Source: Entomohabitans teleogrylli
GTDB taxonomy: Bacteria; Pseudomonadota; Gammaproteobacteria; Enterobacterales; Enterobacteriaceae
Assembly: GCF_001484765.1 (NCBI RefSeq)
Contig: NZ_LLXO01000014.1
Location: 62,001 to 126,000 of the forward strand
DNA length: 64,000 bases
Reading direction: 5' to 3'
In this document: piece by piece, positions 8,812 to 18,845 of the stretch
Numbering within the stretch: the first letter of the stretch is position 1
Layout: every line of letters begins with the position of its first letter
The notes under the pieces: model-generated
Seen by the model: only the letters and a program-made list of their open reading frames with translations
Told to the model about the DNA's origin: nothing
Database searches by the model: none
Program-made: the position numbers and the translations under genes

Positions 8812-10176
8812 TTAGTCGCACTGAACTTTTATCGCCAGACCGCCACGCGAGGTTTCGCGGTATTTGGCGTTCATGTCTTTACCGGTCTCATACATGGTCT
8901 CGATGACCTTATCGAGCGATACGCGGGGTTCGCTGGTACGGCGCATCGCCATACGCGCAGCATTAATGGCTTTCACCGAGGCAATGGCATTACGTTCGAT
9001 GCACGGCACCTGTACCTGTCCGGCGACCGGATCGCAGGTCAGGCCAAGGTTGTGTTCCATACCGATCTCCGCCGCCACGCAAACCTGCTCCGGGCTGGCG
9101 CCAAGTAGTTCAGCCAGCCCGGCCGCCGCCATGGAACAGGCGACGCCGACTTCACCCTGGCAGCCCACCTCGGCGCCGGAGATTGACGCGTTCATCTTGT
9201 ACAGTGTTCCGATAGCCCCGGCCGCCAGGAAGTAGCGGATATAAATGTCAGGACTGACGGACTCAATAAAGTGATCGTAATAGGCCAGTACCGCGGGCAC
9301 GATTCCACAGGCTCCGTTAGTCGGCGCGGTCACCACCCGGCCGCCGGCGGCGTTTTCTTCGTTAACCGCCAGGGCAAACATATTTACCCAGTCCACCACG
9401 TTCATCGGATCGCTGGATAACTTGTCGCTGGAAACCAGCATGCGACGCAGGGCCGAGGCGCGACGCGGTACCCGCAGCGGGCCGGGGAGCACCCCTTCCG
9501 TATTCATACCGCGATCGATGCAGGCGCGCATGGTTTGCCAGACATTTTCAAAGTAGCTTTCAATCTCTTTTTTACTGTGCAGCGCAAGTTCATTCTGCAT
9601 AATCAGCCCGGAAAGCGACAGCCCGGACTCTTTACAATGGGCCAGCAGCTCGGTTGCCGAATGAAACGGCCAGGGGACAGTGACCTGGTCATCACTGTTA
9701 TTGCCGAAGTGCTCTTCATCGACGATAAAACCGCCGCCGATGGAGTAATAGGTTTTGCTGTAAATTTCCCGCTCGCCGCTGTAAGCGTGAATTTGCATGC
9801 CGTTTTCGTGCAGTGGCAGGTTGCTGTTATGAAAACGCATTCCGTTATCTTTCGGGAAATCCACTTCACGCAGCCCTTTTGCCAGCAGCAGACGCTCCCG
9901 GTGCTCGACATCGCGGATAAATGCCGGGATAGCGTCGATGTCGACATCATCCGGCTGGTTGCCTGCCAGTCCCATAATAATGGCGATATCGGTATGGTGC
10001 CCCTTACCGGTCAGGGAGAGGGAGCCGTAAACATCCACTGCGACGCGGGTGACGATGTCGAGTAACTCTTTTTCAATCAGATCGTCGACAAACTGCTTCC
10101 CGGCCTTCATCGGGCCAACGGTATGGGAGCTGGAAGGGCCAATACCGACCTTAAACATGTCGAAAATGCTAATCAC
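8812..10176 (-). CDS. sdaA: L-serine dehydratase 1 (SdaA)
   Basis: Iron-sulfur enzyme that deaminates L-serine to pyruvate and ammonia. At 454 residues it matches E. coli SdaA. The N-terminal beta domain ([20 protein letters not shown]) is followed by the alpha domain with cysteines for the 4Fe-4S cluster in [32 protein letters not shown] and [16 protein letters not shown]. Single gene, with its own promoter region upstream (10177-10531), which contains an unusual inverted repeat. E. coli sdaA is under Lrp control; no Lrp site can be assigned with confidence. Confidence 0.97.
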   Translation of the reverse strand: MISIFDMFKVGIGPSSSHTVGPMKAGKQFVDDLIEKELLDIVTRVAVDVYGSLSLTGKGHHTDIAIIMGLAGNQPDDVDIDAIPAFIRDVEHRERLLLAKGLREVDFPKDNGMRFHNSNLPLHENGMQIHAYSGEREIYSKTYYSIGGGFIVDEEHFGNNSDDQVTVPWPFHSATELLAHCKESGLSLSGLIMQNELALHSKKEIESYFENVWQTMRACIDRGMNTEGVLPGPLRVPRRASALRRMLVSSDKLSSDPMNVVDWVNMFALAVNEENAAGGRVVTAPTNGACGIVPAVLAYYDHFIESVSPDIYIRYFLAAGAIGTLYKMNASISGAEVGCQGEVGVACSMAAAGLAELLGASPEQVCVAAEIGMEHNLGLTCDPVAGQVQVPCIERNAIASVKAINAARMAMRRTSEPRVSLDKVIETMYETGKDMNAKYRETSRGGLAIKVQCD

Positions 10177-10531
10177 TTTTAATACTCCTGCCTGGGGCGC
10201 CGCGTCAGGCGGCGACCGGGTATAAATTGTCGCTAGTGTAAGAGGTTCTGTCGGCGGATAGTTAACTATTCACATGAATTAAACTAATGCGTCACCCATG
10301 AAAATAGTTATCCGCAGAGCCATTATTCCGGACATTATGCTATCCGGTGGTGAAAATGCAGAATGAAAATACTCCATGACGCAAAATGTGCGTTTTGTCT
10401 CCGGCGCTGTTCCTGAGCCACGCGCCTGAGTGGATTATATCAGGTATCGGCAGCGGGTTGCCCCATCAAGCGGACTATTGAAGGTATAGCCAGAACGCAC
10501 CTCACCCCTGTGGCGACGATTAAAAGTATAG
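10177..10531. other. sdaA promoter region and gap to nudL
   Basis: 355 bases without a gene. It holds the sdaA leader and an imperfect inverted repeat: GCGGATAgttaACTATT (10254-10270) against AATAGTTATCCGC (10303-10315), with a 4-base insertion in one arm. The nudL-proximal half shows no recognisable motif. Confidence 0.45.
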
Positions 10532-11110
10532 TCACAACTCATCGCCAATCTGGAGCGCCAGCTCACGAATAATGCCAGCCGTCATCCCCCAGACAAAATA
10601 GTGCTGGTACCAGGAGAGCCACACCCGATGGGCATTGCCGCGCCGCCAGATATCCAGAGGATGATAGCGACCGAGACGCAGCGCTTCGGCGAGCGGCATT
10701 TCAAATACCGCCGAGACTTCATCTTCGCAGGCGTGATAAGCAATATCGGCCGGAATGATGCCGACAACCGGCGTCACGCGGAATCCGGTGACGCTGTCGA
10801 TTGGCGGCAGGATGCCGACCACCTCAACGCGGGATGGCGGGATAGCGACCTCTTCCTGCGCTTCGCGCAGCGCGGCGTCGATCAGAGAAAGGTCGCTGCT
10901 GTCGACGGAACCGCCCGGGAAAGCGACCTGTCCGGCATGTTTGCGCAAATAGGGGGAGCGCTGGGTCAGCAGCAGCCCAGGCCGGGCGCGGCGGACAATC
11001 GGTACTAATACCGCCGCCTGGCGCTGGTTAATGGTTACCCGACGCGGCGCCGGTCGCAGTAGCTGGAAACGGGACAGAAAACTCTCCAGCGTTAATGAAG
11101 CGTCATCCAT
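10532..11110 (-). CDS. nudL: Nudix hydrolase NudL
   Basis: Cytoplasmic Nudix-family pyrophosphohydrolase of 192 residues (E. coli YeaB/NudL), a family related to CoA diphosphatases. The Nudix box runs from [20 protein letters not shown] through EEVAI, with the metal-binding REAQEE core. The upstream motif [20 protein letters not shown] is typical of the CoA-hydrolase subgroup. The true substrate is not known from sequence. It starts 3 bases after the pabB stop and is probably co-transcribed with it. Confidence 0.94.
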   Translation of the reverse strand: MDDASLTLESFLSRFQLLRPAPRRVTINQRQAAVLVPIVRRARPGLLLTQRSPYLRKHAGQVAFPGGSVDSSDLSLIDAALREAQEEVAIPPSRVEVVGILPPIDSVTGFRVTPVVGIIPADIAYHACEDEVSAVFEMPLAEALRLGRYHPLDIWRRGNAHRVWLSWYQHYFVWGMTAGIIRELALQIGDEL

Positions 11111-11113
11111 TGG

Positions 11114-12481
11114 TCAGTTCCGGAAAAGGTGCAGAATGCGGTCTACTTTATCAAACGTTTCCTGATATTCCGCGGTTTCATCACTGTCCGCCACAATTCC
11201 TCCGCCGGCGGAACAGTAGAGGCGCCCGCGTTCAGCGGTAATTGTGCGAATGGTAATGCTGGTATCCATCGTGCCGCAAAAACTAATATAGCCGATGGAA
11301 CCACACCAGGCGTTACGGCGCTGCGGTTCCAGCTCCTCAATGATCTCCATCGCCCGTAGTTTCGGAGCGCCGGTGATAGAACCGCCCGGAAAACAGGCGC
11401 GTAATAAATCGCTGGCGTGCAGATGCGGCAGTAGCCTGGCGCTAATGGTGCTGACCAGGTGGTGTACCGCCGGGAAAGGTTCCACGACAAATAATTCCGG
11501 GACCCGCACACTGCCCGGTACGGCAACCCGCCCGATGTCATTGCGCATCAGGTCGACAATCATCAGGTTCTCAGCCCGGTCTTTTGGCGAGTCAGCCAGT
11601 TTTTGCGCCTGGCGGGCATCGGCCTGCGCATCGCCGTGAATACGCGGCAGGGTGCCTTTAATCGGCCGCGTCTCGATTTGCCGTTCATCCAGGCGGATAA
11701 AACGCTCCGGCGAAAGGCTGAGAATGGCGCTCTCCGGCAGGCGTAAAAAGGCGCTGAAAGGAGCGCGGTTTGCGGCATTGAGCCGGGTAAACGCCTGCCA
11801 TTCATCGCCCTGATAGCTGGCGCAAAATCGCTGGGCGAGGTTCACCTGGTAGCAGTCGCCGCTGCGCAGGTAATCCTGAACGGCGCGGAACTTTTCGCCA
11901 TATTGCGCGCGGCTGATATTCGCCTGCCAGTCGCTGGTCAAACGGAACGCCGGACGCTGCGGCAGTACAAGCTGTTCCAGCCAGCGCCGTCTGGCGGCGA
12001 TATCCCCCCGGCATACCAGGGTCAGGCGCTGCGACTGATGGTCGGCAATCAGCGCCCAGTCATAAATACCGATGGCCATATCGGGAGTTTGCAGATCCTG
12101 GCAGGCGCAGGCCGGTAATTTTTCAAAGCGGCGCCCGAGGTCATAGCCAAACAGCCCCAGCGCGCCGCCCTGGAACGGCAGATCGGCGCAGGGCGGCGGT
12201 GGGGCATCGCCGTACCGCTCAAGGATTTGCTGTACCAGCGCCAGTGGATCGTCCCGGCGCCGGGTTGTGCCGTCGCGGGTGGTGATTTCGGTGACTTCGC
12301 CGCGGGTCGTCAGAGTAGCGACAGGGTCGGCGACCATAATGTCAAAACGATTGTGCGGATGCTCGGCAAACCCGGAATGCAGCAGCATCGACCACGGCTG
12401 ATGGCTGATGGCGGTAAAGTAGTGACAAATCGCGTCCTGCTCCCAGGGCAGGGTCGACAGGGAAGGTGACGGATGAGGCAT
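11114..12481 (-). CDS. pabB: Aminodeoxychorismate synthase component I (PabB)
   Basis: Makes 4-amino-4-deoxychorismate from chorismate and ammonia supplied by PabA, for folate synthesis. The predicted protein is 455 residues (E. coli 453). The C-terminal chorismate-binding domain contains the PIKGTLPR motif, whose lysine is catalytic in this family, followed by DRAENLMIVDLMRNDIGRVA and the FPGGSITGAPKLRAMEIIEE stretch. The start at 12481 (MPHPSPSLSTLPW) is chosen over an upstream in-frame ATG because it aligns with E. coli and has AGGAAA upstream. Forms an operon with nudL and is divergent from yoaH. Confidence 0.95.
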   Translation of the reverse strand: MPHPSPSLSTLPWEQDAICHYFTAISHQPWSMLLHSGFAEHPHNRFDIMVADPVATLTTRGEVTEITTRDGTTRRRDDPLALVQQILERYGDAPPPPCADLPFQGGALGLFGYDLGRRFEKLPACACQDLQTPDMAIGIYDWALIADHQSQRLTLVCRGDIAARRRWLEQLVLPQRPAFRLTSDWQANISRAQYGEKFRAVQDYLRSGDCYQVNLAQRFCASYQGDEWQAFTRLNAANRAPFSAFLRLPESAILSLSPERFIRLDERQIETRPIKGTLPRIHGDAQADARQAQKLADSPKDRAENLMIVDLMRNDIGRVAVPGSVRVPELFVVEPFPAVHHLVSTISARLLPHLHASDLLRACFPGGSITGAPKLRAMEIIEELEPQRRNAWCGSIGYISFCGTMDTSITIRTITAERGRLYCSAGGGIVADSDETAEYQETFDKVDRILHLFRN

Positions 12482-12580
12482 GACGGGGTTTCCTGCATTT
12501 ACAATAACAACACACGGCTGACTGGTTTCCACGATCCGGGCGTGAAATAATAAGCGCCAGTAATGTAGCAGGAGTTGAGA

Positions 12581-12769
12581 ATGTTTGCAGGTTTACCTTC
12601 GCTGAGCCACGAACAGCAGCAAAAAGCCGTGGAGCGTATTCAGGAACTGATGGCGCAGGGGATGAGCAGCGGTCAGGCGATAGCCCAGGTGGCGGAAGAG
12701 ATTCGCGCAACGCACACTGGCGATCGGATTGTGGCGCGCTTTGACGATGATGAAGAGGACCAGGCATAA
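12581..12769 (+). CDS. yoaH: YoaH family small protein
   Basis: 62-residue cytoplasmic protein of the UPF0181 family, matching E. coli YoaH (59 aa): [20 protein letters not shown], then a Gly-Ser turn and an acidic tail. It is mainly helical by composition. The ATG at 12581 follows AGGAG. The function is unknown. The last 15 bases of the gene, with the stop codon, are part of a 26-bp hairpin that is repeated 168 bp downstream. Confidence 0.92.
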
Positions 12770-12780
12770 GCCTGCGCCTC
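12755..12780 (+). repeat. 26-bp direct repeat, copy 1 (yoaH 3' end hairpin)
   Basis: GAGGACCAGGCATAAGCCTG plus GCCCTC-type end; 25 of 26 bases match copy 2 at 12923-12948. It is itself a hairpin (CAGGC-ataa-GCCTG inside GAGG/CCTC) and contains the yoaH stop codon. Confidence 0.9.
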
Positions 12781-12789
12781 TTCTGGCGG

Positions 12790-12871
12790 CTGACAAGGGG
12801 AAAATGCGTGGTTTTACCCCTTTGTGGTTATCAGCCGAAAATCAATAAATCGATTTTCCTTGTTTGTTATC
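12790..12871 (+). repeat. Two-hairpin intergenic element, copy A
   Basis: First hairpin CAAGGGGAAAA / TTTTACCCCTTTG (12794-12824), then TTATCAGCC and a second hairpin GAAAATC / GATTTTC (12837-12858) followed by CTTGTTTGTTATC. The same arrangement and much of the sequence recur at 35061-35150; the second hairpin alone recurs at 18716-18737. It lies between the two 26-bp repeats downstream of yoaH. Confidence 0.7.
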
Positions 12872-12922
12872 GAGTGATATCGGCAAATACGGCAATGAGA
12901 TGGGGTTGATCAACAGTCTCAG

Positions 12923-12948
12923 GAGGACCAGGCATAAGCCTGCTCCTC
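12923..12948 (+). repeat. 26-bp direct repeat, copy 2
   Basis: Differs from copy 1 at a single base (T for G in the right arm). Here it lies between copy A of the two-hairpin element and the 3' end of convergent yoaB, outside any gene. Confidence 0.9.
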
Positions 12949-12959
12949 ATTGACGCCAG

Positions 12960-13304
12960 TTACAGCGCGGCGATGATTTTTATTTCCACTTTGAACTGCG
13001 CTTTCATTAGCGTCGCCTGCACCGTGCAGCGTACCGGCGCCTGGCCGGCGACCACCCACTCATCCCACGCGCGGTTCATCTCTGCAAAATCGCCGCTGTC
13101 CGCCAGGAAGATGGTGGCGTCCAGGATGCGGCTCTTGTCGCTACCCTGTTCACGCAGCATCTGGTCAATCTGCGCCAGCGTGTTGGCGGTCTGCTCGTAG
13201 GCTCCGGCGTCGAGATTTTCCGGTACCCCGGTGTAGTACAGGGTCTGGTTGTGAATGACCGCATCGGACCAGCGGGCCTCCGGTTTTACACGCACGATAG
13301 TCAT
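12960..13304 (-). CDS. yoaB: RidA-family protein YoaB
   Basis: 114-residue member of the RidA/YjgF family, same length as E. coli YoaB. RidA relatives hydrolyse reactive enamines and imines; the family Arg is present in APVRCTVQATLM, followed by KVEIKIIAAL. The specific substrate of YoaB is unknown. ATG at 13304 is used; the codon before it in frame is TTG. Single gene, divergent from yoaA and convergent with yoaH. Confidence 0.93.
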   Translation of the reverse strand: MTIVRVKPEARWSDAVIHNQTLYYTGVPENLDAGAYEQTANTLAQIDQMLREQGSDKSRILDATIFLADSGDFAEMNRAWDEWVVAGQAPVRCTVQATLMKAQFKVEIKIIAAL

Positions 13305-13472
13305 CAATTCATCCTTTCAGTGACAAAGAAACAGGGCATAAAGCCTGCCATATTGTGTCGGCGGCGTCACCTCTTTGCTGGCGAAACTGCCTGCGGCCTG
13401 ACATAATCACTGGCAATTTAACCAGGGTTGTAGCGCGCCGGTGCGGCGTATGGCAATGATATAAGGCATAGC

Positions 13473-15383
13473 GTGACAGACGATTTTGCAGCAGACGGCC
13501 AACTGGCTCAGGCCATTAAGGGATTTCGCCCCCGTGAACCGCAGCGCCAGATGGCTGCCGCCGTGACTGACGCTATTGAACATCAGCGTCAACTGGTGGT
13601 GGAAGCGGGAACCGGGACCGGCAAAACCTACGCCTACCTGGCCCCGGCGCTGCGCTCGGGGAAGAAAGTGATTATCTCCACCGGTTCAAAAGCGCTGCAG
13701 GATCAACTTTACGCGCGCGATCTGCCCACCGTGGCGCAGGCGCTGGGCTACCGCGGTAAGCTGGCGCTATTGAAAGGGCGCTCCAACTACTTATGTCTTG
13801 AACGCCTGGAGCAGCAGGCGCTGGCCGGCGGCGACCTGCCGGTGCAAACCCTGAGCGATGTGATCCTGTTGCGTAGCTGGTCTAATGAAACCGTTGACGG
13901 CGATATCAGCGCCTGCGCCAGCGTGGCGGAAGATGCCGCGGTCTGGCCGCTGGTGACCAGCACTAACGATAACTGCCTGGGGGCCGACTGTCCGCTGTAT
14001 AAAGATTGTTTTGTCGTGAAAGCGCGCAAAAAAGCTCTGGACGCCGATGTGGTGGTGGTCAACCATCATCTGTTTCTGGCCGATATGGTGGTTAAAGAGA
14101 GCGGGTTTGCCGAGCTGATCCCCGACGCCGACGTGCTGATCTTTGATGAAGCGCATCAGGTGCCGGATATTGCCAGCCAGTATTTCGGTCAGTCGCTCTC
14201 CAGCCGCCAGTTGCTGGACCTGGCGAAAGATATCACCATCGCTTACCGTACCGAGCTGAAAGATACTCAACAGTTGCAAAAATGCGCCGACCGGCTTAGC
14301 CAGAGCACCCAGGATTTTCGCCTGCAACTCGGGGAGCCGGGATTTCGCGGCAATCTGCGCGATTTGCTCGCCGACGCGGCGATTCAGCGAGCGTTGCTGC
14401 TGCTGGATGATGCGCTGGAGCTGTGTTATGACGTGGCGAAATTGTCGCTGGGGCGTTCGGCGCTGCTCGACGCCGCCTTTGAACGCGCCACGCTGTATCG
14501 GGCGCGCCTGAAACGGCTTAAAGAGACCAGCCAGCCGGGCTACAGCTACTGGTATGAATGTACCTCGCGCCATTTTACGCTGGCTCTGACTCCGCTGACG
14601 GTGGCCGAGAAGTTTCAGGAAGTGATCGCCCGCAAGCCGGGAAGCTGGATTTTCACCTCGGCGACCCTGTCGGTGAACGACCGTCTCAGCCACTTTACCG
14701 ATCGTCTGGGGATCGGCGCTGCGCAGACTCTGCTGTTGCCCAGTCCATTCGACTACGCCCGCCAGGCGCTGCTGTGCGTGCCGCGCAATCTGCCGTCGCC
14801 CAACCAGCCCGGCGGCGCGCGGCAACTGGCGAGAATGCTGCGTCCGATGATTGAATCCAACAATGGTCGCTGCTTTATGCTGTGTACCTCTCACGCTATG
14901 ATGCGCGACCTGGCGGCGGAATTCCGCGCCACCATGACGCTGCCGGTACTGTTACAGGGGGAGACCGGTAAAGGCCAGCTTCTGAAACAGTTTGTCAGCG
15001 CCGGCAATGCGTTGCTGGTGGCGACCAGTAGCTTCTGGGAAGGGGTCGATGTGCGTGGCGATACGCTGTCGCTGGTGATTATCGACAAACTGCCATTCAC
15101 CTCGCCGGACGATCCGCTGCTCAAGGCGCGCATGGAAGACTGCCGCCTGCGCGGCGGCGATCCTTTTGATGAGGTGCAACTTCCCGAAGCGGTCATCGCC
15201 CTCAAACAGGGGGTGGGGCGGTTAATTCGCGACGTGGACGATCGCGGGGTGCTGGTTATTTGCGATAACCGGCTGGTGATGCGGCCTTATGGCGCGGTGT
15301 TTCTTAACAGTCTGCCCGCGGCGCCGCGCACCCGGGATATTAAACGCGCAGTCGCTTTTTTGATGCAGGCGCCGGCGCAGTAA
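13473..15383 (+). CDS. yoaA: ATP-dependent DNA helicase YoaA (DinG/XPD family)
   Basis: Superfamily 2 iron-sulfur helicase of 636 residues, same length as E. coli YoaA. Walker A is [17 protein letters not shown] near residue 47, the DEAH box is [18 protein letters not shown], and the C-terminal motif VI is QGVGRLIRD. Cysteines for the 4Fe-4S cluster lie between residues 105 and 185. YoaA pairs with HolC in E. coli to help repair replication forks. The start is GTG at 13473, giving [15 protein letters not shown] as in E. coli. tsaB follows about 60 bases downstream. Confidence 0.96.
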   Translation: MTDDFAADGQLAQAIKGFRPREPQRQMAAAVTDAIEHQRQLVVEAGTGTGKTYAYLAPALRSGKKVIISTGSKALQDQLYARDLPTVAQALGYRGKLALLKGRSNYLCLERLEQQALAGGDLPVQTLSDVILLRSWSNETVDGDISACASVAEDAAVWPLVTSTNDNCLGADCPLYKDCFVVKARKKALDADVVVVNHHLFLADMVVKESGFAELIPDADVLIFDEAHQVPDIASQYFGQSLSSRQLLDLAKDITIAYRTELKDTQQLQKCADRLSQSTQDFRLQLGEPGFRGNLRDLLADAAIQRALLLLDDALELCYDVAKLSLGRSALLDAAFERATLYRARLKRLKETSQPGYSYWYECTSRHFTLALTPLTVAEKFQEVIARKPGSWIFTSATLSVNDRLSHFTDRLGIGAAQTLLLPSPFDYARQALLCVPRNLPSPNQPGGARQLARMLRPMIESNNGRCFMLCTSHAMMRDLAAEFRATMTLPVLLQGETGKGQLLKQFVSAGNALLVATSSFWEGVDVRGDTLSLVIIDKLPFTSPDDPLLKARMEDCRLRGGDPFDEVQLPEAVIALKQGVGRLIRDVDDRGVLVICDNRLVMRPYGAVFLNSLPAAPRTRDIKRAVAFLMQAPAQ

Positions 15384-15445
15384 TTCGCGCCGGGTTATGG
15401 TATGATGCGCGCCGATGTAAATACCCACCGAGGTTGTTAAACCCC

Positions 15446-16141
15446 ATGCAGATCCTTGCTATCGACACCGCCACCGAGGCCTGTTCCGTTGCACTGTGGC
15501 TCAACGGCACCACCCTCAGCCATTTTGAACTCTGCCCGCGGGAACATACCCGGCGTATCCTGCCGATGGTGCGGGATATTCTGAACCAGGGCGATATTTC
15601 TTTGTCTCAGCTAAGCGCGCTGGCGTTTGGTCGCGGGCCGGGTAGTTTTACCGGCGTACGCATCGGCATCGGTATTGCCCAGGGTCTGGCGCTGGGGGCT
15701 GAACTGCCGATGATTGGCGTGTCGACGCTGGCCACAATGGCGCAGGGCGCCTGGCGTAAAACCGGCGCCACGCGGGTGCTGGCGGCTATTGACGCCCGCA
15801 TGGGCGAAGTGTACTGGGCCGAATACCAGCGTGATGAGCAGGGCGTCTGGTACGGCGAAGAGAGCGAAGCGGTGCTAAAGCCCGAAGCGGTTAGCGCCCG
15901 GCTGCGGCAACTCAGCGGCAGTTGGGTTACAGTAGGAACAGGCTGGCAGGCATGGCCGGAGATGGCGGCTGGTTGCGGCCTTGATATTCAGGACGGGCAA
16001 ATATTACTACCCGCCGCGGAAGATATGCTGCCGCTGGCCTGCGTTAAGCTGGCGCGTCAGGAAACCGTGGCGGTGGAAAAGGCGGAACCGGTCTACCTGC
16101 GTAATGAAGTTGCATGGAAGAAGCTCCCCGGTAAAGAATAG
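15446..16141 (+). CDS. tsaB: tRNA t6A synthesis protein TsaB
   Basis: 231-residue pseudo-ASKHA protein (E. coli YeaZ/TsaB) that works with TsaD, TsaE and TsaC to make the t6A37 modification of ANN-decoding tRNAs. The sequence [20 protein letters not shown] and the [20 protein letters not shown] motif are characteristic. The ATG at 15446 gives the E. coli length; an in-frame ATG 12 bases upstream is possible. It lies between yoaA and yeaY on the same strand. Confidence 0.96.
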   Translation: MQILAIDTATEACSVALWLNGTTLSHFELCPREHTRRILPMVRDILNQGDISLSQLSALAFGRGPGSFTGVRIGIGIAQGLALGAELPMIGVSTLATMAQGAWRKTGATRVLAAIDARMGEVYWAEYQRDEQGVWYGEESEAVLKPEAVSARLRQLSGSWVTVGTGWQAWPEMAAGCGLDIQDGQILLPAAEDMLPLACVKLARQETVAVEKAEPVYLRNEVAWKKLPGKE

Positions 16142-16180
16142 TCGATCCGCGGCATTAGCCGGGCGGGTCAGGAGGCGGAA

Positions 16181-16768
16181 ATGGCGAATAGCGTGATGAT
16201 AAAATCCCGGTGGTTCCTTGCGGCGCTGGCGGCACTGACCCTGAGCGGCTGCGTCAGCGTGCCGGACGCGGTAAAGGGCAACAGTCCCACCCCGCAACAG
16301 GATCTGGCGCGGGTGATGAATGCTCCGCAGTTGTATGTCGGCCAGGAGGCGCGTTTTGGCGGGCGGGTGGTGGCTATGCACAATCAGCAGGGTAAGACCC
16401 GGCTGGAAATCGCCACCGTTCCTCTTGACGCCGGCGCCCGGCCAATCCTCGGCGAACCGTCCCGGGGGCGGATCTATGCCGAGGTGAATGGCTTCCTTGA
16501 CCCGGTTGATTTTAATAATCAACTGGTTACCGTGGTGGGGCCGATCACCGGCGCGGTGGACGGTAAAGTCGGCAATACGCCGTATAAATTTATGGTGATG
16601 CGCGCCGACGGGTATAAACGCTGGCGCGTGGTGCAGCAGGTGGTGATGCCGCCGCAGCCTATCGATCCCTGGATGTGGCATGGGCCACGCCCCTGGGGCT
16701 GGGGATATGGCGGCTGGGGTTGGTATAACCCGGGACCGGCGCAGGTACAGAGCGTGGTCACCGAATAA
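16181..16768 (+). CDS. yeaY: Slp-family outer-membrane lipoprotein YeaY
   Basis: 195-residue lipoprotein of the Slp family. A signal peptide ends in the lipobox LTLSGC, with the lipidated Cys near residue 24, followed by [18 protein letters not shown] as in E. coli YeaY. The C terminus is rich in Trp, Gly and Pro ([16 protein letters not shown]). E. coli yeaY is in the sigma-E regulon; no sigma-E promoter is claimed here. A perfect terminator follows 30 bases after the stop. Confidence 0.94.
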   Translation: MANSVMIKSRWFLAALAALTLSGCVSVPDAVKGNSPTPQQDLARVMNAPQLYVGQEARFGGRVVAMHNQQGKTRLEIATVPLDAGARPILGEPSRGRIYAEVNGFLDPVDFNNQLVTVVGPITGAVDGKVGNTPYKFMVMRADGYKRWRVVQQVVMPPQPIDPWMWHGPRPWGWGYGGWGWYNPGPAQVQSVVTE

Positions 16769-16799
16769 TGCCTTAATGCGGGCCTCGATGTGACTCAAT

Positions 16800-16834
16800 A
16801 AATAAACAGCGGCTGGTCCGCTGTTTATTTATTT
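16800..16834 (+). terminator. Rho-independent terminator after yeaY
   Basis: Perfect 13-bp stem AAATAAACAGCGG / CCGCTGTTTATTT with a 5-base loop CTGGT, then ATTT. It separates yeaY from fadD. Confidence 0.85.
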
Positions 16835-16896
16835 GCAGGACGAAATAAAAAATAATTAGTGACGTGCATCTCAACCTTCAAACAGGCCAATTAATA

Positions 16897-16913
16897 AACT
16901 GGTACGCTGAGTT
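16897..16913. promoter_or_regulatory. FadR operator upstream of fadD
   Basis: AACTGGTACGCTGAGTT matches the FadR consensus (AACTGGTCNGACCNGTT) and closely resembles the E. coli fadD operator. It lies 73 bases before the fadD start. fadR itself is encoded at 26336-27055 of this window. Confidence 0.8.
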
Positions 16914-16985
16914 AAAATAATGTTAACAACATGTGTATTGTTTGGGGCCGCGATGACGACGATAAATCAGTTCAGAGGTGATTCT

Positions 16986-18671
16986 TTGAAGAAGGTATGG
17001 CTTAACCGCTATCCAGCCGATGTTCCGGCCGAAATTAACCCCAATCGATACCCTTCCCTGGTGGCGCTGTTTGAGCAGGCTGTCAGCCGCTTTGCAGACC
17101 GGCCGGCGTTCATGAACATGGGGGAAGTGATGACCTACCGTAAGCTGGAAGAACGCAGCCGTGCGTTTGCCGCTTATCTTCAGGAAGGTCTGGGGCTGAA
17201 AAAGGGGGACCGGGTAGCGCTGATGATGCCAAACCTGCTGCAGTACCCCGTAGCGCTGTTTGGTATTGTACGCGCCGGGATGATCGTGGTGAATGTCAAC
17301 CCGCTGTATACGCCCCGCGAGCTGGAACACCAGCTTAATGACAGCGGCGCCAGCGCCATTGTCATTGTGTCGAACTTCGCCCACACCCTGGAAAAGGTGG
17401 TGGATAAAACCCAGGTGCGCCACGTTATTCTTACCCGCATGGGGGATCAGCTTTCAACGGCAAAAGGGACGCTGGTCAATTTTGTGGTCAAATATATTAA
17501 GCGCCTGGTGCCGAAATACCATCTGCCGGACGCCATCTCGTTTCGTCGTGCGCTCCATCAGGGCTACCGGCTGCAGTACATTCGCCCGGAACTGATCGGC
17601 GACGATATTGCTTTTCTGCAATATACCGGCGGCACTACCGGAGTCGCGAAGGGGGCGATGCTGACCCACCGCAATATGCTGGCGAACCTCGAGCAGGTGA
17701 AGGGGACCTACGGCCCGTTGCTCCATGAGGGCAAAGAGCTGATTGTGACCGCGCTGCCGCTGTACCATATTTTTGCCCTGACCATGAACTGCCTGTTGTT
17801 TATTGAGCTGGGCGGCCAGAACCTGTTGATCACCAACCCGCGGGACATTCCGGGTCTGGTGAAAGAGCTGGCGAAATACCGCTTTACGGCGATGACCGGG
17901 GTTAACACGCTATTCAATGCGCTACTCAACAATAAAGAGTTCCAGCAACTGGATTTCTCCAGTCTGCACCTGTCTGCCGGCGGCGGGATGCCGGTGCAGC
18001 AGGTGGTGGCGGAGCGCTGGGAAAAATTGACCGGCCAGTTTCTGCTCGAAGGCTACGGCCTGACGGAGTGCGCGCCGCTGGTGAGCGTCAATCCCCACGA
18101 TATTGATCATCATACCGGCAGTATCGGGCTGCCGGTGCCATCGACAGAAGTGCGGCTGGTGGATGAGGACAATCGCGAAGTGGCTCCGGGCGAACCCGGG
18201 GAGCTGTGCGTCAGAGGACCGCAGGTGATGCTCGGTTACTGGCAGCGCCCGGACGCCACCGATGAAATCATTAAAGACGGCTGGCTATATACCGGTGATA
18301 TTGCGGTGATGGATGAGCAGGGGTTTATGCGCATTGTCGATCGCAAGAAGGATATGATTCTTGTCTCCGGCTTCAACGTCTACCCTAACGAAATCGAAGA
18401 TGTGGTGATGAAGCACAGTGGCGTTCAGGAAGTGGCGGCGGTTGGCGTACCGGCAGGCGCCAGCGGCGAGACAGTGAAGATTTTTGTAGTTCGTAAAGAT
18501 GCGGCGCTCACCGAAGAGGCGCTGATTACCTTCTGCCGCCGCCATCTCACCGGTTACAAAGTGCCGAAACTGGTGGAGTTTCGCGATGAGCTGCCGAAAT
18601 CGAATGTAGGGAAAATTTTACGGCGAGAACTGCGTGACGAAGCGACCGCGACAGGTAACAATACCCCCTGA
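16986..18671 (+). CDS. fadD: Long-chain fatty acyl-CoA synthetase FadD
   Basis: ATP-dependent enzyme at the inner membrane that activates incoming long-chain fatty acids to acyl-CoA for beta-oxidation. At 561 residues it equals E. coli FadD. The AMP-binding motif [18 protein letters not shown] (near residue 213) and the fatty-acid signature [20 protein letters not shown] are intact. The start is TTG at 16986 after a strong GAGGTGA, giving [14 protein letters not shown] as in E. coli, where fadD also starts with TTG; upstream in-frame ATGs overlap the leader. Repressed by FadR through the operator at 16897. Confidence 0.96.
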   Translation: MKKVWLNRYPADVPAEINPNRYPSLVALFEQAVSRFADRPAFMNMGEVMTYRKLEERSRAFAAYLQEGLGLKKGDRVALMMPNLLQYPVALFGIVRAGMIVVNVNPLYTPRELEHQLNDSGASAIVIVSNFAHTLEKVVDKTQVRHVILTRMGDQLSTAKGTLVNFVVKYIKRLVPKYHLPDAISFRRALHQGYRLQYIRPELIGDDIAFLQYTGGTTGVAKGAMLTHRNMLANLEQVKGTYGPLLHEGKELIVTALPLYHIFALTMNCLLFIELGGQNLLITNPRDIPGLVKELAKYRFTAMTGVNTLFNALLNNKEFQQLDFSSLHLSAGGGMPVQQVVAERWEKLTGQFLLEGYGLTECAPLVSVNPHDIDHHTGSIGLPVPSTEVRLVDEDNREVAPGEPGELCVRGPQVMLGYWQRPDATDEIIKDGWLYTGDIAVMDEQGFMRIVDRKKDMILVSGFNVYPNEIEDVVMKHSGVQEVAAVGVPAGASGETVKIFVVRKDAALTEEALITFCRRHLTGYKVPKLVEFRDELPKSNVGKILRRELRDEATATGNNTP

Positions 18672-18715
18672 GATTTTATGCCGTCGCCTCTGCGCCGGCT
18701 TTGTCGTATCCAGGC

Positions 18716-18737
18716 GAAAATCAACATATTGATTTTG
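18716..18737 (+). repeat. Intergenic hairpin related to the two-hairpin element (copy C)
   Basis: AAAATCAA-cata-TTGATTTT is a perfect 8-bp stem preceded by GGCG and followed by GCTGTTTATTTTAT. The hairpin and flanks resemble the second hairpin at 12837 and 35113. It lies between fadD and rnd and could also act as a terminator for fadD. Confidence 0.5.
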
Positions 18738-18845
18738 CTGTTTATTTTATGACTGCTCAGGCCGGTTTGTTCGCGGCCGACGTTTGTCATTAGCCTTGTG
18801 CCGGCCCTGCCGGCATTTTTTGGCCTGAACCAGAGAGAACCGATA

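Noticed and set aside
13791-14894. Long open frame (367 codons) on the minus strand
   Set aside because: Antisense to yoaA, which is conserved end to end; no family resemblance in the shadow frame.
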